Positions 51,462-58,554 of a stretch of 64,000 nucleotides of DNA are shown here, one piece after another. The stretch comes from an uncultured Roseateles sp. (GTDB lineage: Bacteria; Pseudomonadota; Gammaproteobacteria; Burkholderiales; Burkholderiaceae_C): assembly GCF_963422335.1 (NCBI RefSeq), contig NZ_OY729424.1:5022001-5086000 (forward strand), written 5' to 3'. The notes below the pieces were generated by a model. That model saw nothing but the letters and a program-made list of their open reading frames with translations. It searched no databases and had not been told where the DNA came from. A program made the translations under genes and the position numbers. The number at the start of each line of letters is the position of its first letter. Position 1 is the first letter of the stretch.

Positions 51462-52856
51462 TCAGCGGAAGAAGATGAAAGTCATCAGCACGAACAGCGG
51501 CACCAGCACCCCGCCAGACCACAGCATGTAGCCGAAGAAGCTGGGCATGCGTATGCCCCGCCCTTCGACAATGGCCTTGACCATGAAGTTGGGGGCGTTG
51601 CCGATATAGCTGTTGGCACCCATGAAGACCGAGCCGGCCGACACCGCCGCCAGCACCGGCGCCAAGGTCGTCATCAGCAACTGCGGATCACCGCCGGCCA
51701 TATTGAAGAACACCAGATAGGTCGGCGCATTGTCCAGGAACGAAGACAGGCCGCCCGAGAACCAGAAGTAGGCCCAGGGCAGCGGCTGGCCTTCGGGCCC
51801 GGTCACCGCCTGCAGCAGGCCGGCGAACGGCCCGGCCAGGCCGGCACGCAGCATGGCCAGCACCGGGATGATGGTCAGGAAGATGCCGGCGAACAGCTTG
51901 GCCACCTCCTGCATCGCCCCCCAGCTGAACTGGTTGCTGTCGCGCACCGCCCTGGGCGTCAGCCACAGCGAGGCGGCCGTGACGGCAATCAGTGCGCCGT
52001 CGCGCACGACCTGGGCCAGGCCGACCTCGGTGCCGGCTATCGTCCAGCTCAGCGCAGGCTTCCAGATGCCGCTGAGCAGCACCAGGCCCATCACCGCCAG
52101 CAGCAGCAGGAAGTTGACTCCGCCCTCGATGCCCAAGGGCTGGTCGGGCGTCGGGTCGTAGGGCTTAAGGTCTTCCTTGCTGAAGTAGTAGCGGTCCAGC
52201 AGCCAGAAGACCGCCAGCAGCGTGCCGCACAGGAACAGCGTCGAGGGCAGCAGATGCTGCACCGTCCAAAAGAAGTCCACCCCCTTCAGAAAGCCCAGGA
52301 ACAGCGGCGGATCGCCCAGCGGCGTCAGCGCGCCGCCGGCATTCGAGACGATGAAGATGAAGAACACGAACACATGGGCGGCATGCTTGCGGTTGTCATT
52401 GGCGCGTATCAGCGGCCGCACCATCAGGATGGACGCCCCTGTCGTGCCCATGAAGCTGGCCAGCACCGCGCCAATGGCCATCAGGCCGACATTGAGCCCG
52501 GCGCTGCCATGCAGATTGCCGCGGATGAAAATGCCGCCGGCGACCGTGTACAGCGCCGTCAGCAGAATGATGAAGGGGATGTAGTCGGCCAGCAGCGCAT
52601 GGGCCAGGTTCTGCCCGGCGATTGAAGGGCCGAAGATCACCGCAAACGGCAACAAGAAAGCCAGCGACCAGCCGGCCGAGACCTTGCCGAAATGATGGTG
52701 CCAGAAGCTGGGCAGCAGCAGCGGCATCAGCGCAATGCTCAGCAGGATGCCGGCAAAGGGCAGCGCCCACCAGACAGCCAGCTGGCTGCCATCGAAGGCC
52801 GCGGCCTGGGCCAGGCCAGGGGCCAGCAACAGGGCGCCGAGGACAGGCTTATTCAT
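51462..52856 (-). CDS. NhaD-type sodium:proton antiporter (ion-transporter superfamily)
   Basis: The 464-residue protein has 11-13 membrane helices and segments typical of this antiporter group: NAGGALTPLGDPPLFLGFL in the first half and SSFLDNAPTYLVFFN plus GSVFMGANSYIGNAPN in the second, giving the two-fold repeat of ion-transporter folds. It probably exchanges Na+ or Li+ for H+. The first 20 residues could be a signal-like segment. Its start overlaps the end of the nitroreductase gene by 8 bp, so it is in that operon. Confidence 0.85.
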   Translation of the reverse strand: MNKPVLGALLLAPGLAQAAAFDGSQLAVWWALPFAGILLSIALMPLLLPSFWHHHFGKVSAGWSLAFLLPFAVIFGPSIAGQNLAHALLADYIPFIILLTALYTVAGGIFIRGNLHGSAGLNVGLMAIGAVLASFMGTTGASILMVRPLIRANDNRKHAAHVFVFFIFIVSNAGGALTPLGDPPLFLGFLKGVDFFWTVQHLLPSTLFLCGTLLAVFWLLDRYYFSKEDLKPYDPTPDQPLGIEGGVNFLLLLAVMGLVLLSGIWKPALSWTIAGTEVGLAQVVRDGALIAVTAASLWLTPRAVRDSNQFSWGAMQEVAKLFAGIFLTIIPVLAMLRAGLAGPFAGLLQAVTGPEGQPLPWAYFWFSGGLSSFLDNAPTYLVFFNMAGGDPQLLMTTLAPVLAAVSAGSVFMGANSYIGNAPNFMVKAIVEGRGIRMPSFFGYMLWSGGVLVPLFVLMTFIFFR

Positions 52857-53550
52857 GGAAGGTCGTGAACGCGGCCACCGGATCGCGCTCGGTCACCAGC
52901 GTGTTCTCGATCGCCGCCGGGTCGGCATGGCCCAGTGACATGCCACAGACCAGCATCTGCTCCGGCCCCACGCCCAGATGGGCCAGGATGATTTTGTGGA
53001 ACTGCGTGAACGCCGCCTGCGGACAGGTGTGCAGGCCGCGCGCGCGGGCCGCGACCATGATGTTCTGCAAAAACATGCCGTAGTCCAGCCAGCTGCCCTG
53101 GCACAGCACCCGGTCTATCGTGAACATCAGGCCCACCGGCGCGTCGAAGAAGGCGTAGTTGCGGCCATGCTGGTCGTGCATGCGCGACTTGTCGGTCTTG
53201 GCAATGCCCAAGAGGCCGTAGAGATCCCAACCGACCTTGCGGCGGCGGTCGATATAGGGCGAGCGCCACTCGCGCGGGTAGTACGGGTACTCCTCGCTGT
53301 GGGTGGCCAGCTCCTCCGGGTCGTCATAGACGGCCTGGATGCGCTCGGACAGGCGCAGCTTGGACGCGCCGGTCAGCACATGCACCTGCCAGGGCTGGGT
53401 GTTGGTGCCCGAGGGCGCCCGGGCGGCGACGGCCAGAATGTCCTCTATCGTCTGTCGCGGCACCTCGATGGGCAGAAAGGCCCGCATCGAATGACGCGAG
53501 GTGATGGCGGCATCGACCGCGGCGGTGGATTCGGGAGAGATCTGGGTCAC
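52849..53550 (-). CDS. Nitroreductase-family FMN oxidoreductase
   Basis: The 233-residue protein belongs to the nitroreductase superfamily, FMN-dependent enzymes reducing nitro compounds, quinones or enones. The N-terminal FMN signature is ITSRHSMRAFLPIEV with a following APSGTNTQPWQ (about 16-55). A C-terminal LGHADPAAIENTL replaces the usual GYP-type turn. The physiological substrate is unknown. It overlaps the thioesterase gene by 4 bp (ATGA) and the antiporter gene by 8 bp. Confidence 0.88.
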   Translation of the reverse strand: MTQISPESTAAVDAAITSRHSMRAFLPIEVPRQTIEDILAVAARAPSGTNTQPWQVHVLTGASKLRLSERIQAVYDDPEELATHSEEYPYYPREWRSPYIDRRRKVGWDLYGLLGIAKTDKSRMHDQHGRNYAFFDAPVGLMFTIDRVLCQGSWLDYGMFLQNIMVAARARGLHTCPQAAFTQFHKIILAHLGVGPEQMLVCGMSLGHADPAAIENTLVTERDPVAAFTTFHE

Positions 53551-53984
53551 GGGCGAAGTCCTTCAAGCAGGGCCTGGAAATTGGCGGGCAGCGGCACCGG
53601 GCGGCGCGTCTGCCGGTCCACATAGACATGAACAAAATGGCCGCGCGCGGCGCACAGGGGCTCATCCGCACCGAACAAGCCTATCTCATAGCGCACACTG
53701 GACTGGCCCAGGTGGGCCACGCGGATGCCGGCGTCCACCGGCTGCGGGAAGGCCAGCGAGGCAAAGTAGTTGCAATGGGTCTCGACCACCAGGCCTATCA
53801 CCGGGCCGGCATGGATGTCCAGCACGCCGCCGGCGATCAGCATCTGGTTCACCGCCGTGTCGAACAGGCTGTAATAGACGACGTTGTTCAGATGGCCGTA
53901 GGCATCGTTGTCCATCCAGCGGGTGGTCAGCGGCACGAAGTGCCTGTAGGCCTCGCGGGCTTCGGGTGAGGGGCGGCTGTTCAT
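53547..53984 (-). CDS. Hotdog-fold acyl-CoA thioesterase (4-hydroxybenzoyl-CoA thioesterase family)
   Basis: The 145-residue protein has the family signature WMDNDAYGHLNNVVYYSLFD (about 23-42); the aspartate preceding AYGH is in the active-site position. Single-domain hotdog enzymes are usually tetramers. The substrate is an acyl- or aryl-CoA of unknown identity. It overlaps the nitroreductase gene downstream and the deacetylase-like gene upstream by 4 bp each. Confidence 0.9.
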   Translation of the reverse strand: MNSRPSPEAREAYRHFVPLTTRWMDNDAYGHLNNVVYYSLFDTAVNQMLIAGGVLDIHAGPVIGLVVETHCNYFASLAFPQPVDAGIRVAHLGQSSVRYEIGLFGADEPLCAARGHFVHVYVDRQTRRPVPLPANFQALLEGLRP

Positions 53985-54928
53985 GGGCTAGATTGTGTCT
54001 CGGCTTGCCACAGCTGCCAGGAGGAAGCCGCCTCGCGCAGGGTGTTCAGCTGCACATCGACCGTGGTCTGGAGCTCGCGCCCGTAGCCACCCGCCATGCT
54101 CAGCGCCACCGGCAGGCGGCGGGCGCGCAGCGCCTCGAACACGCGGCGGTCGCGCTCACGCATGCCGGCGGTGGTCAGCTTCAGGCGGCCCAGCCGGTCG
54201 CCCTCGTGCGGATCGGCGCCGGCCAGATAGAACACCAGACCCGGCGGCGTGGCGGTCAGCCGGGCCCAGACCTGCTCCAGCGCAGCGTCCAGGGCCTGCA
54301 GATAGGGCCCGTCGGTGCAGCCATCGGGCAGATCGACATCCAGATCGCTGGGCTCCTTGCGGAAGGGGAAGTTCTTGGCGCCGTGCAGCGACAGGGTGAA
54401 CACGGTGGTGTCGTCGCGGAAGATGGCCGCCGTGCCATTGCCCTGGTGCACGTCCAGGTCGATCACCAGCACGCGCAGCAGCTGGCGGTGGCGGCGGTGC
54501 CACTCGGCCTGCATCAGCCGCGCGGCCACGGCCACATCATTGAAGACGCAATAGCCCGAGCCGCGGTCGGCATAGGCGTGGTGGGTGCCACCGGCCAGAT
54601 TGGCGGCCACCCCTTCGGCCAGCGCGGCGCGTGCCGCGGCGATGCTGGCGCCGACCGAACGGCGCGAGCGCTCGGCCATCATGGCCGACCAGGGAAAGCC
54701 GATCTCGCGCTGCTGGGCCGCCGTTAGATGGCCTTGCAGCACCGCCTCCACATAGTCGGGGGTATGGGCCAGTGCCAGTTCGCCCTCGCTCGCCGCCTGC
54801 GCCTCCTGCACCCGCCAGGGCCCGGCCACGCCGGGCAGCTGATCACGCAGCATGCGGTACTTGCTGGCCGGGAAGGTGTGGCCCGGCGGCAGCGGCAAGG
54901 TGAAGTTGTCGGAGTGGAAGGCCTGCAT
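53981..54928 (-). CDS. Histone deacetylase-family (acetoin utilisation AcuC-like) metallohydrolase
   Basis: Bacterial members deacetylate acetylated proteins, polyamines or small molecules with an active-site zinc. The 315-residue protein retains GTHHAYADRGSGYCVFND (His pair), the metal ligands in DLDVHQGNG, and GADPHEGDRLG. The ATG at 54928 (MQAFHSDN) matches the family start. It is the first gene of a tightly overlapped leftward operon with the thioesterase, nitroreductase and antiporter genes. Confidence 0.9.
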   Translation of the reverse strand: MQAFHSDNFTLPLPPGHTFPASKYRMLRDQLPGVAGPWRVQEAQAASEGELALAHTPDYVEAVLQGHLTAAQQREIGFPWSAMMAERSRRSVGASIAAARAALAEGVAANLAGGTHHAYADRGSGYCVFNDVAVAARLMQAEWHRRHRQLLRVLVIDLDVHQGNGTAAIFRDDTTVFTLSLHGAKNFPFRKEPSDLDVDLPDGCTDGPYLQALDAALEQVWARLTATPPGLVFYLAGADPHEGDRLGRLKLTTAGMRERDRRVFEALRARRLPVALSMAGGYGRELQTTVDVQLNTLREAASSWQLWQAETQSSP

Positions 54929-55030
54929 GGGTGGCCTCATTCTGCCCGCTGGCCGGGCGGTGCAGGTTGTCACCAGCGCGTCATGCGCACAGGCGAAGCT
55001 GGGCCGGGATTTAGGCCTTACCCTCTAGAA

Positions 55031-55045
55031 TGCTGCACCGCAACA
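55031..55045. promoter_or_regulatory. TGCTGC/GCAACA repeat upstream of the phasin promoter
   Basis: TGCTGC-ACC-GCAACA is a near-perfect inverted repeat (5 of 6 arm positions pair), 58 bp upstream of the larger palindrome. Both share the GCAACA half-site, as expected if one regulator (a PhaR-type repressor is the obvious candidate) binds twice. Confidence 0.4.
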
Positions 55046-55053
55046 AAAAGTGC

Positions 55054-55081
55054 TTGCAGTCCCACCAAAGCTCAGTAGAAT
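55054..55081 (+). promoter_or_regulatory. Phasin gene promoter
   Basis: A -35 TTGCAG (55054-55059) and a -10 TAGAAT (55076-55081) are 16 bp apart. The predicted start point near 55088 falls at the edge of the 17-bp palindrome, so a bound repressor would sit on the start site. Confidence 0.55.
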
Positions 55082-55088
55082 TGCGCTC

Positions 55089-55105
55089 ATGTTGCAGTGC
55101 AACAT
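55089..55105. promoter_or_regulatory. 17-bp palindromic operator of the phasin gene
   Basis: ATGTTGCAGTGCAACAT is perfectly symmetric (8-bp arms around a central G). TGC...GCA palindromes of this kind are reported PhaR binding sites in PHA-producing bacteria; the phaR gene itself is not in the window. Confidence 0.6.
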
Positions 55106-55142
55106 TTTCGCTGATCAATGACTTTACTCTTGGAGATGCACC

Positions 55143-55700
55143 ATGCTGACTGCTGAACAAATTCTGGCCGCCCACAAGGCAAATGTTGAAACCCTGTTTG
55201 GTCTGACCAACAAGGCTTTTGAAGGTATCGAAAAGCTCGTCGAGCTGAACATGCAGGTCGCCAAGACCTCGTTCGGCGAAGCCGCCGAAACCGCCAAGGC
55301 CGCCCTGTCGGTCAAGGACGCGCAAGAGCTGATGGCTCTGCAAACCGCGCTGCTGCAACCGGCCGCCGAAAAGGCCGCCGCCTACAGCCGTCATCTGTAT
55401 GACATCGCTGCCGGCACCAACGCCGAAGTGGGCAAGGCTGTCGAGGCGCAAATCGCCGAAGGCCAGCAAAAGTTCATGGGCCTGGTCGACACCGCCGTCA
55501 AGAACGCGCCCGCCGGTTCGGAAAACGCCGTCGCTCTGGTGAAGTCGGCTGTCTCGGCCGCCAACAACGCTTTCGAGTCGGTGCAAAAGGCCGCCAAGCA
55601 AGCTGCTGACGTCGCCGAAGCCAACTTCCAGGCGCTGAACACCCAAGCCGTCAAGGCCGCTGGTCAAGCCACCAAGGCTGCCAAGCGTTCGGCTGCCTAA
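55143..55700 (+). CDS. phaP: Phasin, PHA granule-associated protein
   Basis: Phasins coat PHA granules and control their number and size. The 185-residue protein is helical, alanine- and lysine-rich, without a signal peptide. It starts with the phasin-family segment MLTAEQILAAHKANVETLFGL and a lysine-rich, AAxxAxKA-type C-terminus. GGAG lies 7 bp before the ATG. It has its own promoter, an operator-like palindrome and a strong terminator, as expected for a highly and specifically induced gene. It complements phaC-phaA at the left end, 52 kb away. Confidence 0.92.
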   Translation: MLTAEQILAAHKANVETLFGLTNKAFEGIEKLVELNMQVAKTSFGEAAETAKAALSVKDAQELMALQTALLQPAAEKAAAYSRHLYDIAAGTNAEVGKAVEAQIAEGQQKFMGLVDTAVKNAPAGSENAVALVKSAVSAANNAFESVQKAAKQAADVAEANFQALNTQAVKAAGQATKAAKRSAA

Positions 55701-55714
55701 GCTTCCCGAACGTC

Positions 55715-55746
55715 AAAAAGCCCGATGCTCGCATCGGGCTTTTTTT
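55715..55746 (+). terminator. Strong intrinsic terminator after the phasin gene
   Basis: Nine-bp G+C-rich arms GCCCGATGC/GCATCGGGC (55720-55728, 55731-55739) are flanked by A5 upstream and T7 downstream. The A-tract and T-tract allow function in both directions, which suits the converging patatin gene. Confidence 0.92.
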
Positions 55747-55755
55747 CGTCTGCGC

Positions 55756-56691
55756 TCAGCGCGTCTTGGCGGCAATCGCCGCCTTGATGGCCGGCAATTG
55801 CGCCTTGGCGATCTCGCGGCCGGCCTTGATGGCGCGCTGGCGGGCGCCGAAGTCCGAGCTGCCGACATCGTTCAGCGCCGGGCGCAACACCACATCGGCC
55901 TCGCGCAACTCCAGGGTGTTGATGCTGCGGCCCATGATGCTGAAGGTCTGCATCAGCATGCGCATGGCATCCTGCGGCGCAATGGCGTCAGGCGGCGACG
56001 AGATATCGACGGCAATCACCAGCTCCGCCCCCATCTGCCGGGCATAGCGCACCGGCACCGGCGCCACCAGGCCGCCATCGACAAATTCCTGATTGCCGAT
56101 CTTCACCGGCTGGAACACCGCCGGCACGGCGCTCGATGCGCGCACCGCCACGCCGGTGTCGCCGCTGCGGAACAGAATGCCCTCGCCGGTGGACAGATTG
56201 GTGGCCACTATGCCCAGTGGCAGGCGCATCTGCTCGATCAGCAGGCCGCCGGTCTTCTCGCGCACATAGCGGGCCAGGGCCTCGCCGCGTATCAGGCCGC
56301 GGCCGGGGTAGGACCAATCGGTCAGCGCCCCCTCGTCCATGCCGGCGGCCACCGTGGCCAGTTCGGTGCCGGTCCTGCCGGCGGCATAGAGTGCTGCCAC
56401 CAGGCTGCCGGCCGAGGTGCCTATGACCAGATCGGGCTTGATACCGTTCTCTTCCAGCACCTGGATCACGCCGATATGGGCAAATCCGCGCGCGGCGCCA
56501 CCGCCCAGGGCCAGGCCGATGCGCGGCGGCTTCGGTGGCGGTTTGGGCGGCGGGATGACGGGAATGTCGACCGCTGCCGGCGGGGTGGGTGGCGCGGTGC
56601 TGCTACAGCCGCTGGCGGCAAGGGCCAGCAGCATCAGGCTTTGGCGGCGGGTCAGGAGGGTGCGTGGGAACAAACTATCCGGGATGGGCAT
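55756..56691 (-). CDS. Patatin-like phospholipase lipoprotein (RssA-like)
   Basis: The 311-residue protein has a lipoprotein signal ending ALAASGC (C about 28) with a twin-arginine-like TRRQSLM before it, then a proline-rich linker (about 33-56). The patatin domain shows the oxyanion GGGAARG, the nucleophile serine in GTSAG and the catalytic Asp in VDGG. Such enzymes hydrolyse acyl esters; here they would act at the outer or inner membrane periplasmic face. The start at 56691 (MPIPDSLFP) is set by the signal sequence. Confidence 0.85.
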   Translation of the reverse strand: MPIPDSLFPRTLLTRRQSLMLLALAASGCSSTAPPTPPAAVDIPVIPPPKPPPKPPRIGLALGGGAARGFAHIGVIQVLEENGIKPDLVIGTSAGSLVAALYAAGRTGTELATVAAGMDEGALTDWSYPGRGLIRGEALARYVREKTGGLLIEQMRLPLGIVATNLSTGEGILFRSGDTGVAVRASSAVPAVFQPVKIGNQEFVDGGLVAPVPVRYARQMGAELVIAVDISSPPDAIAPQDAMRMLMQTFSIMGRSINTLELREADVVLRPALNDVGSSDFGARQRAIKAGREIAKAQLPAIKAAIAAKTR

Positions 56692-56852
56692 GCTGTCGAT
56701 TCTAGGAGCCCCCAGTTTGCAGGGTCTTGCGGCCGCCAGATCGCTTCTTGCACCCACCTCGAGCAGCTATAGTGAAGCCGGCCTAGAGACACCGACAGGC
56801 GCCGTGGCCAACCCGCAGGGAGCCGGTTGTATTGCAGGAACCCGCTGTACCG

Positions 56853-57629
56853 ATGACGCTTAGCCCCCGACTGATACTGATGGCCATCGGTGCCCTTGTT
56901 TGGCATGCAAGCCCGGCTCAGCCCACGGTGCTGATCGGCGCCGAGAACGACTGGGCCCCCTACTCCTCCAGCCCCGATGCGGGCGCCACCGGCAACGGCC
57001 CGGTGCAGGGGTTTGCCGTCGATCTGGTGCGCGCCAGCTTCGCGGCCAAGGGCATCAAGGCCGAGTTCATCGCCCTGCCCTTTGCGCGCTGCATGCTGTA
57101 TGCCAGCACCGGCCGGGTGCTGGGCTGCTTCAACGCCACCATCACCGACGACAACCGGCCGCGCTATCTGTGGCACCAGCCGCCGATGTTCGAGGAGGAG
57201 CTGTCGATCTTCGCCCGCGCTGATACAGCCGCCGACAAGCTGAGCCTGGCCGACCTGCGCGGCCACAGTGTCGGCTACACCAATGGCTACACCTATCCGA
57301 CCGGGTTCATGCAGGACACGGCCATCAAGAAATACAGTGCCACCTCGGACCAGTACCTGCTGAAGATGCTGATCTCCGGCCGGGTGGACTACATCCTGCT
57401 CAACCGCTCGCCCGGCTACTGGCGCATCAATGGCAGCCCGGAGTTCGTGGGCAAGGTCAAGCGCGTGGGCATGATCTCGCTGGACGGCTTCTGGATCGCC
57501 TTCTCCAAGCAACATGCCGAGGGTCCGCGCATGGCCGAGCTGTTCGGCCAGGGCCTGATCGAGCTGCGGCAGAACGGCAGCTACCAGCGCATGCTGGGCG
57601 AGTTCAGGCGCAAGATTGGTGATCGCTAA
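56853..57629 (+). CDS. Solute-binding protein, family 3 (amino-acid-like ligand)
   Basis: The 258-residue periplasmic protein has a signal peptide (about 1-23, ASPAQ). Its family-3 binding domain includes GFAVDLVRASFAAKGIKAEF, the DDNRPRYLWHQPPMF domain crossover and SGRVDYILLNRSPGYW. No ABC transporter components are nearby; it could be an orphan binding protein or a sensor for another system. The ATG at 56853 is preferred; a TTG at 56832 is also open. Confidence 0.78.
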   Translation: MTLSPRLILMAIGALVWHASPAQPTVLIGAENDWAPYSSSPDAGATGNGPVQGFAVDLVRASFAAKGIKAEFIALPFARCMLYASTGRVLGCFNATITDDNRPRYLWHQPPMFEEELSIFARADTAADKLSLADLRGHSVGYTNGYTYPTGFMQDTAIKKYSATSDQYLLKMLISGRVDYILLNRSPGYWRINGSPEFVGKVKRVGMISLDGFWIAFSKQHAEGPRMAELFGQGLIELRQNGSYQRMLGEFRRKIGDR

Positions 57630-57652
57630 ACCGACCGCAAGGAGCTAACCGC

Positions 57653-58552
57653 ATGCCCACCCTGACAGGCTTCTCGCTGAGCACGGGCATCGCGCTGCTG
57701 CTGCTGGGCGCCACGGCCGGTGCCGAACCCCTGCCGCGCGACCCGCTGGAGCGCCGCTGCTGGCTGGCCCAGACCCCGCAACGCACCGGCGCCGACCTGC
57801 GCGAGCCGGTGCGGGTGCGCCTCTCGAATCTGCGCAACGGCTACCAGCTGCGGGCGCCGTTCTGGGTCGAGTTCGGCATCCGCGGCATGGGGGTGATTCC
57901 GGCCGGAACGAAGCATGACAAGGCCGGCCACCACCATCTGCTGATCGACACCCCGCTGCCCAAGGACCCGCGCGAGCAGATTCCCTTCTCGGCCACGCAC
58001 AAGCATTTCGGCAAGGGCCAGACCGGCACCGAGGTCGATCTGCCGCCGGGCGAACACACCTTGCGCCTGCTCTTCGCCGACCATGAGCACCGGCCGTATT
58101 TCGTCTTCAGCCCCGAGATCACCGTGCGCGTGCTGGGGCGCCGCGACGCCGCGCCGCCTGTCATCGACGCCAAGGATTTCGACGCCAGCTGCGCCCTCTG
58201 GTACCAGGACCAGATGAGTGCCCCGCCCGGCAAGACCAAGCAGGTCTACGTGAAGAATCTGCGCGACGAGGAACCGGTGGTCAGCCCCTTCGTGCTGAGC
58301 CTGGGCGTGATCGGTTTTGGCGTGGCGCCCGCCGGCCAGAGCATCGCCGACACCGGCCACTTCGAACTGAACGTCAGCGGCCGCGCTGGCGCCCCCTCGC
58401 AGCGCGTGCTGCTGGCCGACGGCCGCACCGAGGCGATGCTGGATCTGCCCCGCGGCGACTACGAGATCGAGTTGCGCCTGCTCGATGGCGCCGGCGCGGT
58501 GCTGCTCAAGGCGCCACCGCTGAAGGTGCCGGTCACGCGCCAGGAGCGCTGA
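57653..58552 (+). CDS. DUF4399 tandem-domain exported protein
   Basis: The 299-residue protein has a signal peptide (1-24, GATAGA). Its two domains share the DUF4399 pattern: GVIPAGTKHDKAGHHHLLID (about 82-101) and GVAPAGQSIADTGHFELNV (about 223-241). The first repeat keeps the His-rich end and the second does not, so any metal binding would be restricted to the first. The function is unknown. It starts 23 bp after the solute-binding protein gene and ends 2 bp from the converging HD-GYP gene. Confidence 0.8.
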   Translation: MPTLTGFSLSTGIALLLLGATAGAEPLPRDPLERRCWLAQTPQRTGADLREPVRVRLSNLRNGYQLRAPFWVEFGIRGMGVIPAGTKHDKAGHHHLLIDTPLPKDPREQIPFSATHKHFGKGQTGTEVDLPPGEHTLRLLFADHEHRPYFVFSPEITVRVLGRRDAAPPVIDAKDFDASCALWYQDQMSAPPGKTKQVYVKNLRDEEPVVSPFVLSLGVIGFGVAPAGQSIADTGHFELNVSGRAGAPSQRVLLADGRTEAMLDLPRGDYEIELRLLDGAGAVLLKAPPLKVPVTRQER

Positions 58553-58554
58553 GC

